Source of the DNA: Madurella fahalii
Lineage: Eukaryota; Ascomycota; Sordariomycetes; Sordariales
Reading direction: 5' to 3'
DNA length: 64,000 bases
NCBI GenBank assembly: GCA_029876055.1
Contig: CM056880.1
Location: 1,488,001-1,552,000 of the forward strand
The translations under genes and the position numbers were made by a program. Below, one piece after another: positions 1 to 9,185 of this stretch (positions are counted from its first letter, which is position 1; each line of letters starts with the position of its first letter). The notes beneath the pieces were generated by a model. The model did not search any database and was not told where the DNA came from. It saw nothing but the letters and a program-made list of their open reading frames with translations.

Positions 1-3000
1 GCTCTTCGTTCGCGGCGGCGGCGGCAGCCGCCGCCTCGGCAACAGCCTTGTCCTTCTCCGCCTTGAGCTTCTTGAGATCCTTCTGCAGCGTCTCGGCGCT
101 CGCGCGATACGCTGCCCGCTCGCTGCGCGCGCGCTCCAACTTCTTGCGCAGCGACGACTCGGCGTCCATGGCTTCCTCCAGCGCCTCGCGGTGCTCGCGC
201 AGTTCCCGGTCGAGGCGGTCAGCGGCGAGCTGCGACTCGCGCAGCATGCCATGGAGGTCGCGGCGTTCCTCGAGTGACATGTCGCTGAGGCCGCTGTGGT
301 TGCTATGATTGTTGGCATGTTGCTGATCTCGCAGGGCAGTCGCCAAGTCGTCGCGCTCGCGCTTGTACTTCTCCAGCTTGTGTTTGTAATTTTTGAGCGA
401 CTCCTCATGCGTGGCGGCGGATTCCTCGGCGGCGCTGCGCGCGTCTTCGAGAGCCTGCTCGAGAACAAGTTTCTCGTCTTCGAGCTCGTCGAGACGCGCC
501 TGAAGCTCTCGTGCGGAGGCAGAGGCTTTGCGCTCGGCTTCGCGGAGTGACTTCTTGAGGTCATGGACCGATTGGTTGGCGGTGGATAGCTGATGGCGGA
601 GCTCCGAGATCTCGGCTTTTTGCGCTGAATCTCCGCGTGATGACGATGGGAATGCCGCCAGTTGGTCTAGGGCTGCTTGGTGAGCCTTGCGCTCCAGGTC
701 GGCGATTTGCCGTTTGAGCGACTTGATGGTTTCCTTTTGGGTTGCATCGTGCTTAAGCTGCTCGATTTCCTTCTTCCGGGCAGCGGAAAGCTCGCGATGA
801 AGAAACGAGAGTTCGCTGTTCCCGTCACCTTGAATATGAAACTGCGAGGCAGCCAGCTGTGTTTCGTAGTCCTCGACGCGGCGCTCCAGTTCGCGGATGG
901 TTCGGCGGAGAGGCCCGAGTTCTTGGCTGCTTGATAACTGTCGTAATTGTGCTTGGAGATCACGGATCTCGTCGCCGAGGCGGTCTTCTTCCGCAGCCGC
1001 CTTTTCAATTTCCCTCTCCAGAGACTGCTCAACTTCCCGCCGGCGTTCAACCAGGGCCTTGTTTTCTTCCCTCAGTCGGCGCGATTCGGCGTCTAGCTTG
1101 GTCTTAGCGACGCGCAAGTCGAGCCTCTCCTGGTCGAGTCTGAAGGTATCCTCGCCGTGTTCTCTGAGTTGGTCGATTTCCGCCTCGAGCTCGTCGCGCG
1201 CAGCCTTTGTCTCTTCCAGCGCGGCCCTGACAGAGCGCAGCTCCGCTTCCAAGTTTGCAGACCGGTCTTGCAATGTCCGGCGCTCCTCGGTCAGCTTCGC
1301 AATCTTGTCCGTAGCGTCGGCTAGCTGGAATTTGAGACGAGCGACGCTTTCAGTCGTTTGCTTGGCAGACTCCTGGGAGGCGGTTGATGATGCTCGAGCC
1401 GAATCCGCTGTCTCTTGGAGGGAAATGAGTTGCTGCTTCAGCCGGTCACACTCTTGTTGCGTCTGCTCCAGCTCCAAGCGGGCTTTTTCAGATTCTTCGT
1501 CGATCGTAGCCTGCAAAATCTCAACCTCGTCCTCGAGCGCCTCCACCTTCTCTAGCTGGGATTGGCAGTCCAGTTGGGATTGACGGAGCTCATCCCTGAC
1601 GGCAGACAACTCATTGCGGAGGTCCTCCAACATAGCCTGCCTAGAGCTTAAGTCTTGTTGAAGTTGTTCGATCTGCGTGCTCAGGATTTTCTCCTCCTTC
1701 TTGTGCCGTTCCGTCTCGCTCTGGAGGGCCTCTTGTAGCTTCGTCTCCTTGTCCGATAACGCGCCCTCGGCATCCCGCAACCTGTCAATGGTCCGCTGGA
1801 GGCCGGCAGCACGCTCCTCGGCGCGGTCCCGTTCGGACTCTAGGTTGTGGCGCTCATTCTCCCATTTCTCGCTGTCATTGTCATAAAGATTATCCCTTTC
1901 GCGACATTCGGCCTGGAGGTCAGAGATCTCGTCATTTAGCCGCTCGATTTCGTCCCTGAACTGGTTCCGGATGTCCCGCTCGATATCAAGAGCGTGTTGT
2001 CGTTCGCGTTCCAGGCTATCCTCGAGCTCTGCGACTGACTTTCGAAGGTTGGAAACTTCCCTCTGCAGGGACACGGATTCGCCCGTCAATGCGTCGTGGC
2101 GGGTTTGGAGCAGGGCCTTCTCGTCGGACCGCATGTTCAGGTCAGCCTGGGCTTCCTCCAGTTTGGATTCCAGCGTCAGGCGGATGTGCTCGGCCGAGTC
2201 ACGCTCTTGCCGTGCCTCTTTGAGTTGATGCTTGAGATCATCCACCTCGGTTCGCCGTGACGCATGCTCCTCCTCCAGCTGAGCTTCGAGGGACAGACGA
2301 AGGCGCTCGGAGGAGTCACGCTCCTCGCGAGCCTCCTTAAGCTTAGCCCTCATACCGTCTATCTCCTTTTGTTGGAGCGCACGCTCATCCAGTAAGGATG
2401 CGCATTCTTGCCGGGCTTTGTCGGCCTCGGTCTGCAGGCGGGCCATCTTTTCTTCGACTTGCCGGGAGAGACCTTTGGTGACAACGGACTTGTTCGCCAT
2501 CTCCTCCTGTAGCTCCTCCAAGTCGGTCTCTGCACGCTCCTTTTGTGACATCGCCTCTTCGAGCTTATCCTTCATGTCGTCCATTTGCTGCTCTAGCCGC
2601 CGCACATTGGCCTCGAGATTCTCGATTGTGTCCTTGGCTTCCCGGAGACGCTCACCATCCTGCGCCTTCTCTTCGAGTTCCACCATGCGCCGTTGCGTCT
2701 TCTTAAATCGCTCCTCAGCCTCGGCGACTTTCTCTCGCAGCTCGTCGATCTCGTCCTCGTGCTGAGTGATGACGTCGTCTTTCCTCCGGAGATCGGCCTC
2801 CAAGTCGCTAATCTCGTCCTGAAGCTTCTCGACCCTGTCGTGCCCATCCTGCTCCCTCTCGAGTTGCTGTTGAAGATGGTCGATTTCGGCCTCCTTGTCT
2901 TCGAGTGCCTGCCTTAGCCGGTCCATCTCGGCGCGCTGGTTTTCGTCGGCATACTTCCGCTTGGCCTTCTCCTGCATCTCGAGGATCTGTTGCCTGTAGC

Positions 3001-3748
3001 TCTCGAGGTCTTTTTCGGCCGAGTTGAGGTGCTTCTTGTACCGCTGCAGCTCTCGTTGCATTGTGACCTTGTCAACCTTCAACTCGGTATTCTCCTTAAG
3101 AGCAGCCTCACTGAACCCGGGGCCGGCCTTCCGAAGGGCTTCCTCCAGGAAGTGGATCTTCAGCTTAAGTCCGAAGTTCTCCTTTTCTATCTTGTCAATG
3201 ACGTGTTCCTGCTCGCGTAGCGAGAGCTGGTTGCCGTCCTCTAGCGGGCCCTTGGCGTTGTCGCGCCGCCTCATTACCACAGGCGTGGACGCGGCACTAC
3301 TGCTGTCCACGACGGGGAGCGGTGTGTTGGTCATGAAGGACGATGTGTTGCGCGAGGCGCCATACATGCTAGTCTCGCCTGCGGGCATGGGCGTCATGTC
3401 TTCGTCGATCTTGTCGAGGAAGGCGGGCGTCGCTCGCCCGTTCTCCTTGCCGGCACCATGGCGTCTGGCGCTGTTCCTAGTGGCCGACTTGAGTAATGGC
3501 GTGAATTCGGGGCCGCCGAGGCCGGCAGGGAGATTCCGTCGGTCGGTAAACGGAGCGCGACTCCCGCGCGGGGTTCTGAGGTTCGGCCGGTTGCCGTTGC
3601 GCAGCTGCTGCAAGAGGTTCGCGTCTTTCGAGGGCGACTGAAAGGATAACTCCTGAGATATGTCGAAATCGGGCTGGCGGCTAAGATATGTCGCGTCTCC
3701 CACGTTGGTTCGCGGCGTGTCGAGACCGCCAATGCCTGGCTGCACCAT
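1..3748 (-). CDS. CM1-domain coiled-coil MTOC/spindle-pole protein (ApsB/Mto1 or PcpA/Pcp1 type), C-terminus off window
   Basis: The minus-strand frame is open from the ATG at 3746-3748 to the window edge, giving at least 1249 codons with no intron seen. Residues 1-160 are a low-complexity, Ser/Thr/Pro-rich head. Residues about 170-240 match the centrosomin motif 1 (CM1): LREQEHVIDKIEKENFGLKL, then KIHFLEEALRKAGP and a run starting AALKENTELKVDK. Nearly all the rest is heptad-type coiled coil rich in E, R, K, Q and L. CM1 proteins bind and activate gamma-tubulin complexes; the fungal members are ApsB/Mto1 (septal and cytoplasmic MTOCs) and PcpA/Pcp1 (spindle pole body). I cannot choose between them because the C-terminal targeting domain lies outside the window. 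It diverges from HAUS1, which also acts in microtubule nucleation. The antisense open frames here are shadows of the repetitive coiled-coil codons. Confidence 0.85.
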   Translation of the reverse strand, partial: MVQPGIGGLDTPRTNVGDATYLSRQPDFDISQELSFQSPSKDANLLQQLRNGNRPNLRTPRGSRAPFTDRRNLPAGLGGPEFTPLLKSATRNSARRHGAGKENGRATPAFLDKIDEDMTPMPAGETSMYGASRNTSSFMTNTPLPVVDSSSAASTPVVMRRRDNAKGPLEDGNQLSLREQEHVIDKIEKENFGLKLKIHFLEEALRKAGPGFSEAALKENTELKVDKVTMQRELQRYKKHLNSAEKDLESYRQQILEMQEKAKRKYADENQRAEMDRLRQALEDKEAEIDHLQQQLEREQDGHDRVEKLQDEISDLEADLRRKDDVITQHEDEIDELREKVAEAEERFKKTQRRMVELEEKAQDGERLREAKDTIENLEANVRRLEQQMDDMKDKLEEAMSQKERAETDLEELQEEMANKSVVTKGLSRQVEEKMARLQTEADKARQECASLLDERALQQKEIDGMRAKLKEAREERDSSERLRLSLEAQLEEEHASRRTEVDDLKHQLKEARQERDSAEHIRLTLESKLEEAQADLNMRSDEKALLQTRHDALTGESVSLQREVSNLRKSVAELEDSLERERQHALDIERDIRNQFRDEIERLNDEISDLQAECRERDNLYDNDSEKWENERHNLESERDRAEERAAGLQRTIDRLRDAEGALSDKETKLQEALQSETERHKKEEKILSTQIEQLQQDLSSRQAMLEDLRNELSAVRDELRQSQLDCQSQLEKVEALEDEVEILQATIDEESEKARLELEQTQQECDRLKQQLISLQETADSARASSTASQESAKQTTESVARLKFQLADATDKIAKLTEERRTLQDRSANLEAELRSVRAALEETKAARDELEAEIDQLREHGEDTFRLDQERLDLRVAKTKLDAESRRLREENKALVERRREVEQSLEREIEKAAAEEDRLGDEIRDLQAQLRQLSSSQELGPLRRTIRELERRVEDYETQLAASQFHIQGDGNSELSFLHRELSAARKKEIEQLKHDATQKETIKSLKRQIADLERKAHQAALDQLAAFPSSSRGDSAQKAEISELRHQLSTANQSVHDLKKSLREAERKASASARELQARLDELEDEKLVLEQALEDARSAAEESAATHEESLKNYKHKLEKYKRERDDLATALRDQQHANNHSNHSGLSDMSLEERRDLHGMLRESQLAADRLDRELREHREALEEAMDAESSLRKKLERARSERAAYRASAETLQKDLKKLKAEKDKAVAEAAAAAAAANEE

Positions 3749-4352
3749 GACGGCTCGGATCTGGCGCTGCGGAGGGAAAGACGATAAAGTACTAAATCGC
3801 GTGTGCTGTCGAATTATATCTCGTCATAGGCGTAGCAAAGCAAAGAGCAGAGGTAGTTTCGTTCGTGGGCGACAGCAACGGCCTGAGTTGGTTTTCCGTG
3901 CAGCAGTCGCGTCCAAACGATACGACGTGACGAAGTATCCGCGACCCTTGCAAGGGTTTGTTTACTCTGTGCAGATTGTCCAATCAGCGGGGCCCACGGG
4001 TTTGGGCGGGGACGTCAGTCTGCAGGGAACCCCACGGCCCCACCAAGCCCGGCATTCAGAAAGTGCAAGGGTCGCTCAACTTCACATTACGCAGTATAGG
4101 CTCACTTATAGGTGCTTTCAGACGCCGAGGCCGTCAGGAGAAAAGAGATGCATTCCTTTTGAAAATTTCCACATTTAGATGATCAACTTGACCGAGACCC
4201 GTGAAAAATTTAGTCGGTTGCCCATCGTTCTTGGGGGGTACTTTCTGTCCACAAACTTCCGTCTCACATCAACTCATATCCCACCCATTCCCCCTCTCCA
4301 CCGTACATCAATTATACGCGACACCGGCCCTTCATAGCTCTGGCCAAGTAAA
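3749..4352. promoter_or_regulatory. Shared divergent promoter region, CM1 protein gene / HAUS1
   Basis: About 600 bp separate the two divergent start codons. A consensus CCAATCAG box sits near 3980-3987, close to the middle. The HAUS1-proximal 100 bp is a C/T-rich, purine-poor leader typical of fungal core promoters. A plus-strand open frame at 3660-4178 overlaps the start of the minus gene, has no recognisable domain and is not called. Confidence 0.5.
3980..3987 (+). promoter_or_regulatory. CCAAT box in the divergent promoter
   Basis: The octamer CCAATCAG is the classical HAP/NF-Y site. It lies about 230 bp upstream of the minus gene and about 370 bp upstream of the plus gene. Function is inferred from the motif only. 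Confidence 0.35.
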
Positions 4353-5414
4353 ATGGCCCATCTCCCCCCAAACGCAGCAATATTCTCCCCCTCAGTAGCC
4401 CGCGCCGCCGCCTCGGCCGCCAAAGACTGGTCCTATGTCGATGGCTGGCTGAGCCGCAAGTTCCCGCACGGCCCACCGCCCTTCGAGCGCAACGCCGACA
4501 CACTACGCGCATTACTCGTCCTCGCCTCGGTCAACGAGGCAGCCGACGAGGAGCGGGCCCTCATAGCACGGCTCGAAGCCGAGGCATTGAGCCAACTCCG
4601 AGCCCACGAGGAGTCACAAGAGGACAACAATAGCAACAACACCACCAGCCCATTAGACGACGCCCGCGAAGCAATCCTGACGGCCCTCGAATCCTCCCTC
4701 ACTCGCGAAGGCCAAACTGCCCTCGACGCCATGTCCGCTCTCGCCCTGCAATCCGGCATGGCCAACCCCACCCCTTCGGCCCTCGGTCCCTCGCTCATCG
4801 ATCTCTCCACCCAGTCCTCAAGGCTCGACCAAGCCCTCTCCCGCCTGTCCATCCTCACAGCCTACATCACCCGCGAAGCCCAGACCACTTCGCACCTCTC
4901 AGACGAGCTCCGCCCACCATCCCCAACCCACCACCACCACCACCACCACCACCACCACCCCTCTTATAAGGAGGGAATTGAGGCAGAAGACGACAGCGAC
5001 GACGACGGGGACGCATCAGACGAAAACCCCGGGTCATACAGAGGCTACCACCCGCCGGCCAGCCTAGCGCTGCAGAACCTCTCGACGCAGCGGCGGATCA
5101 AGACGCTCTCGGCGCGCATCCCCGAGCTGCAGGACAAGGCCGCGGCGCTCGCGAAGTCGCTGGGCGGCAAGCCGCCGTCGCCGTCCATCGAGCAGGTGCG
5201 GCGGGAAGAGGAGGCGTACCTGGCGCTGCTCGCGCAGAAGCGGGACCTCGACGCGCAGGTCCGCGCGTTCCAGGGCCTGCCGCCCGACACGGACCAGGCG
5301 CGCCACGAGCTGGAGAGCCTGCGGTCCGAGCTGCGGCGGATGACGATCAAGCGGGATGAGGTGTTTGAGGGGTTGGTGGAGCGGGAGTCGCCTAGGAAGC
5401 CGGCTAGGAGGTAG
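4353..5414 (+). CDS. HAUS1: HAUS augmin-like complex subunit 1
   Basis: Single-exon, 353-residue protein beginning MAHLPPNAAIF. Augmin recruits gamma-tubulin to existing microtubules for branching nucleation. The call rests on two motifs. Near residue 30 is WLSRKFPHGPPPFERNADTL, which parallels the WLKKIFG...P...N..T start of animal HAUS1. Near residues 275-310 is PSPSIEQVRREEEAYLALLA followed by a coiled coil, which parallels the conserved P-x-PS-x-x-QV-x-x-E segment. The middle and C-terminal parts are coiled coil. It is longer than animal HAUS1 (about 280 aa) because of a low-complexity linker holding ten consecutive His (about residues 193-202) and an acidic D/E run. It is divergent from a CM1-domain gene and converges on VAC14. 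HAUS1 is poorly conserved, so an unrelated coiled-coil protein is the main alternative. Confidence 0.75.
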   Translation: MAHLPPNAAIFSPSVARAAASAAKDWSYVDGWLSRKFPHGPPPFERNADTLRALLVLASVNEAADEERALIARLEAEALSQLRAHEESQEDNNSNNTTSPLDDAREAILTALESSLTREGQTALDAMSALALQSGMANPTPSALGPSLIDLSTQSSRLDQALSRLSILTAYITREAQTTSHLSDELRPPSPTHHHHHHHHHHPSYKEGIEAEDDSDDDGDASDENPGSYRGYHPPASLALQNLSTQRRIKTLSARIPELQDKAAALAKSLGGKPPSPSIEQVRREEEAYLALLAQKRDLDAQVRAFQGLPPDTDQARHELESLRSELRRMTIKRDEVFEGLVERESPRKPARR

Positions 5415-5781
5415 GCCTAATTGGCGGGAGAGGTGGAGGAAATTCGATTGCTGGATTTTGGCGTCGTTGCTGGGGGGAGAGATCGCCTTACGAGAGCAAT
5501 GGGCCATACAACTAGAACAGTCCGTCTCCGTGCCTGTTACTTCACCATGTGACCTCCTTTCATCCGGGAATCAATCACTTTTGTTGCCTTTCCATCTTAC
5601 TTCCCAAGTCGAGGTAGGGGTATTTAAATCAATTGCATTATACGCCGCTTGCAATGCATGTGATGGGAAACCTTTACGAGGCGGAAAGAGATAACAAGGC
5701 GCCGTGAGGCGAGCAGCAAGAAACACGCACCGGGACGCAACACCAGCTACAACAACCTAAGCCCAAGTCAACACAACCTCA
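5415..5781. other. 3' region of HAUS1
   Basis: Non-coding spacer with AT-richer stretches (around 5570-5660) that probably contain the HAUS1 polyadenylation site. I see no gene here. Confidence 0.4.
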
Positions 5782-5936
5782 CCTCCCACCTCAGCCTCCC
5801 ACCTCAACCTCCCCCCTCAGCCTCTCACCTCAACCTCCCCCCTCAGCCTCCCCCCTCAACCTCCCCCCTCAGCCTCCCACCTCAACCTCCCACCTCAACC
5901 TCCCACCTCAACCTCCCACCTCAACCTCCTCAAACC
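5782..5936. repeat. 13-bp minisatellite, eleven units plus a partial
   Basis: The unit is CCTCCCACCTCAA, alternating with CCTCCCCCCTCAG, in tandem from 5782 to 5924 with a degenerate partial unit to 5936. The substitutions (A/C at unit position 7 and A/G at position 13) mostly alternate, pointing to expansion of a two-unit block; the last four units are identical. It lies between the convergent 3' ends of HAUS1 and VAC14. The plus strand is strongly pyrimidine-rich. Confidence 0.9.
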
Positions 5937-6009
5937 TAAGCCCTCTTCCCCCGTCCCGAAACCGCCCCTCCCAACCTCCCAAACTGCCTCCCCAACCCAC
6001 TCCGCTGCT

Positions 6010-9000
6010 TTACAGCCGGTTGCTCCTTTGCGCCACCGCCACCACCCGTAGGGACAGTGGCCGGTTCCCTGAGCGTCGGGATCCCCAGGCGCCCTGGTCC
6101 GCCGGCCGTCTTCCCCCGCCCACCTCATTATGCAGGCCCGCGCCACCCTTCGCATCGAGCGTCGACGGCCCGCCGCCGATCCGCAACTCGCCCAGGCCGT
6201 CGTCCAGGTTGTCGGCGCCGACCCGGCGCAGTCTCCTCGCGCGGTCCTGGACGGTGCGGAACTTCTCGAGGAGCTCGCCCCAGCGTATGATGCCCTCCTC
6301 TCTGCCTTTTAGGCGGTTAGGCCGGTCAAAGGTGGGGACGCTGGGGGTTGTCGCGTTGCTTGGGGGTGGTAAGTCTCTGCATGAATTCTGTATGTCGGGG
6401 GTAATGGGGGAAACTCACGGTCTAGGCGCAATGTGCAGGTATCCTATCGAACTGACGCTGTTGAGGCGGTTCTTAAGGGCGGCAAAGGCCGACGACTGCG
6501 GGAGGAGCATCAGGAGACCATATAAGCACTTATACAGGTGCGGGTACCGTTCAGGTTCGAGGAGCTGGAGGCGGAGATCTAGTACACGTTAGTACCGGTG
6601 GTATGGGGTTGTCGGAGTGGGTAAAACCAGGCGGCTGTACAAGTAAAGACGGGCGACTCGAGGAGCTGCACGAGCTTGTCGATCTGGATGAGCATGTTGA
6701 CCGTCATCTCTAACTCGGCGCTACGAAGGTGTCAGAAAGTACGGGATACAGCGTGACGGGTGAATTACGAACAATATCTGCAATAGGTTGTATGCCTGCT
6801 CATACGCCTGGGCGAGCAGGCAGAGCGAGAATGTCGCGACGGCATTGTAGCACCACGAGCGGAACAACGCGACAAAGAAGGTTTGCCCATCCTAGCCGGT
6901 TAGCTTACGCCCAGCATATTAATAACGAGAAGAAAAAAGATACCTTGGTCTCCAGATTCCGGAGCCGTTTCCTCAACTCAGCGAGTTCGGGCGCAGTGAT
7001 CAAGTTGTTGTTGAGGTTTTGTACCATGATGCTGGCAAACTCGACGTCTTCTTCCTTCTCGATACAATCCGCCAGGGTCCGGTAAATGCGCTCGGCGCTG
7101 AGGTTCGTGCAGAGCTGGCGGATGATGAGGTTCCCGCGCGTCTCGAGCAGCTTCCTGTCTGTAGAGAAGAGTTGGAGCAGGTTAACCATGAAATTCGTGA
7201 AATAATCATCCTCGCTGTTTCTCGATATCTGCGAAAGGAGCTGCAGGTCTTTTGTCACTACTGCTTCGGCAGGGTCTGAGAGCGTTTTGAGCAACGCGGG
7301 GAATGTTCCGTCGTTGAACGCCAACACCTTCCTCGGCGCCTTGCGGTGTAGCATGATAAGCCACGTCAGCGCTGCGACGCGAGTAGCTTCGTGGTCGTTC
7401 AGAAACAGTAGCGTCAGCGAGTTCACCGCAGCGGCGTAGTCAAGGTCAGCCTGGGGTTGGGCTACAGCGAGACTCGGGGTTGAAGTCCGCCTGATGTTCT
7501 TTCCCTGGCCCGGCGTAGGACTCCGCAGCTCGAGTTCTCTCAAGCTTGACAGGGATGCCCGGGCGCTCGTAGTGCCATCTGTTTTGTCGCCAGCTGCTTG
7601 CGGAGCCCCAGGTATTCGCGAGAGGGGTTGCGCTGCCAACTCAGCTTCATCGGAAAGGGAGACGACGTAGTCCATTAGGGAAGTGTTGACCCTCCCCGCG
7701 GCCTGACGGATCGATTCCACGCCACTGGCCATGGCGGGTAGCAGGTGAGCCAGGATTTTGGGAGTGAAGGGGAGCACTTCTTCTGGGCAGATATCGAGAA
7801 ACTCGACTATCCAGCGAAGCGACTCCAGCAGCCCATCCTCTTCTGCGAATCATTGTCAGCGAGCCCAACACAACCCCGGCGCGTTTCCAGCTTACCTAGC
7901 GGTGAATCAAGCGTCGCGGTCAGGATCTCGAGGATGGCTTTATAATTTATTTGGACATCCTGTCCGGGAATCCAGTCATCTTCACTCTCGAGATCCTCAT
8001 CGTCGGCAGCCGTCTCGGAATCAATCTCATCACCGTCCTCCAGCTGGGGGCGGGCGCTGCCGCTGTCGACCGAGTCGACGCGCTTGCGCTTACCGTCACC
8101 CTTTGACTTCTTGCTCTCCTCGATGCCCTTCTTGATGCGGGCGATGCGCTTGATCTCGTTCAGGAACTTGTCCAAGCAGCCCTGGGTGGCGACGTGGACA
8201 TCCCTGTTTGAGTCGCTCAGGAAGCGCAGGAGGCCGCCGAGGAACTCGGGCAGGTAGGTTACGAGCTCTAGGTCCGGGATGGAGTCGAGCAGGATGATCC
8301 AGCCGACCAAGAAGGTCCTAGTGAAGGGGTTGAGCGCGTAGATGCGGTCCTTGAGCAGTGGGATAAAGCGTTTCAGGGAGAAGGCTGTCGGCAACTCGAC
8401 AGACTCGTCGGGAACATCCTTGTCATCCTCCTGATAGGGTGGCGGCTGCTCCAAGACTGAGACATACGTGGCGGCCGATTCCGAGACGATGTCCTTGATT
8501 AGGCGATCGAGGAGCTCGGCTCCGTTCTTTACGGATAGCTCCGAGTCGGCACCGAGCTGCAGGATGTGAGCCGTGAGATTCGACAGCTGCAACCAGCAAC
8601 GGGGGGAAGTAACCTACCTTGCAGAGGGCGTCAAAGATGTGGTTGAAGTATATCAGGATCTCACCCTTTGCCACTTTGGCTATGTTGTACATGGCCTCGC
8701 AGGCGTAATACCGCACCCGGGCATCCTGGTCAGTGAAGCAGGCGAGGACTGGTGGCACAATGACTTCAAGGTATCTGGCAAGTTCCTAGTCGCGAGGGAA
8801 AGACAGGGGCAAGAATGAGCTTATGGACATGAAGGCACCATGGGGGCAGACGTACCGGGCCAAGAGCGATGGCGGCAGCGGCCAGGCCTATTAGACCGCC
8901 GTTCCGTGCATGAGGCTGATGGACGGCGTAGGCAAACTCATTGCAGAGCTGGTCGAGTATTGACTCGACCCTCGCGTAGTCCTTTTGGGCGACAAGCTCA

Positions 9001-9185
9001 CGGATGGCCCGTTCAAGTCTGTAGCAGGGGACCCCGAGTTAGAGCCTTCGCCGCTACTGTCTGGGTGTGGGAAACCCGGGCAGTAAAACGCACACCGGGA
9101 CAAAGGAGATGACCTACTCTAGAGCGCCAACCTTGCGTTTATCATAGAGCTTGTCATTAAGGGCACGCTGGATGGCGGCATCCAT
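6010..9185 (-). CDS. VAC14: Vac14, scaffold/activator of the Fab1/PIKfyve PI(3,5)P2 kinase
   Basis: Nine exons: 9185-9118, 9018-8856, 8785-8618, 8556-7896, 7842-6944, 6891-6773, 6720-6641, 6578-6419, 6358-6010. They join to 889 codons (888 aa) in one frame. Vac14 is the HEAT-repeat scaffold that holds Fab1 and Fig4 on the vacuole to make PI(3,5)P2. Family signatures: N-terminal MDAAIQRALNDKLYDKRKVG; LGADSELSVKNGAELLDRL (residues about 135-155); the HEAT array; and the C-terminal Vac14_Fig4-binding block, e.g. LLNQ-like AQAYEQAYNLLQIFAELEM. Introns are 52-99 bp. Intron 6 uses an unusual GTTCGT donor, chosen because it restores IFAELEM. The last about 70 residues are uncertain: the called frame stops at 6010, but a Gly/Arg-rich basic tail (GLGRQFGRLGGAVSGRGKRA) lies in another frame, ending at 5936. 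Confidence 0.93.

Noticed and set aside
897..2765. Long Ser/Arg-rich plus-strand frames (897-1583, 1677-1886, 1971-2228, 2418-2765)
   Set aside because: They are antisense to the coiled-coil gene; the Glu/Arg/Leu codon pattern of the minus strand reads as Ser/Arg on the other strand.
3660..4178. 172-codon plus frame in the divergent promoter
   Set aside because: Overlaps the first codons of the CM1 gene, lacks any domain and contains the CCAAT box region; best read as chance.
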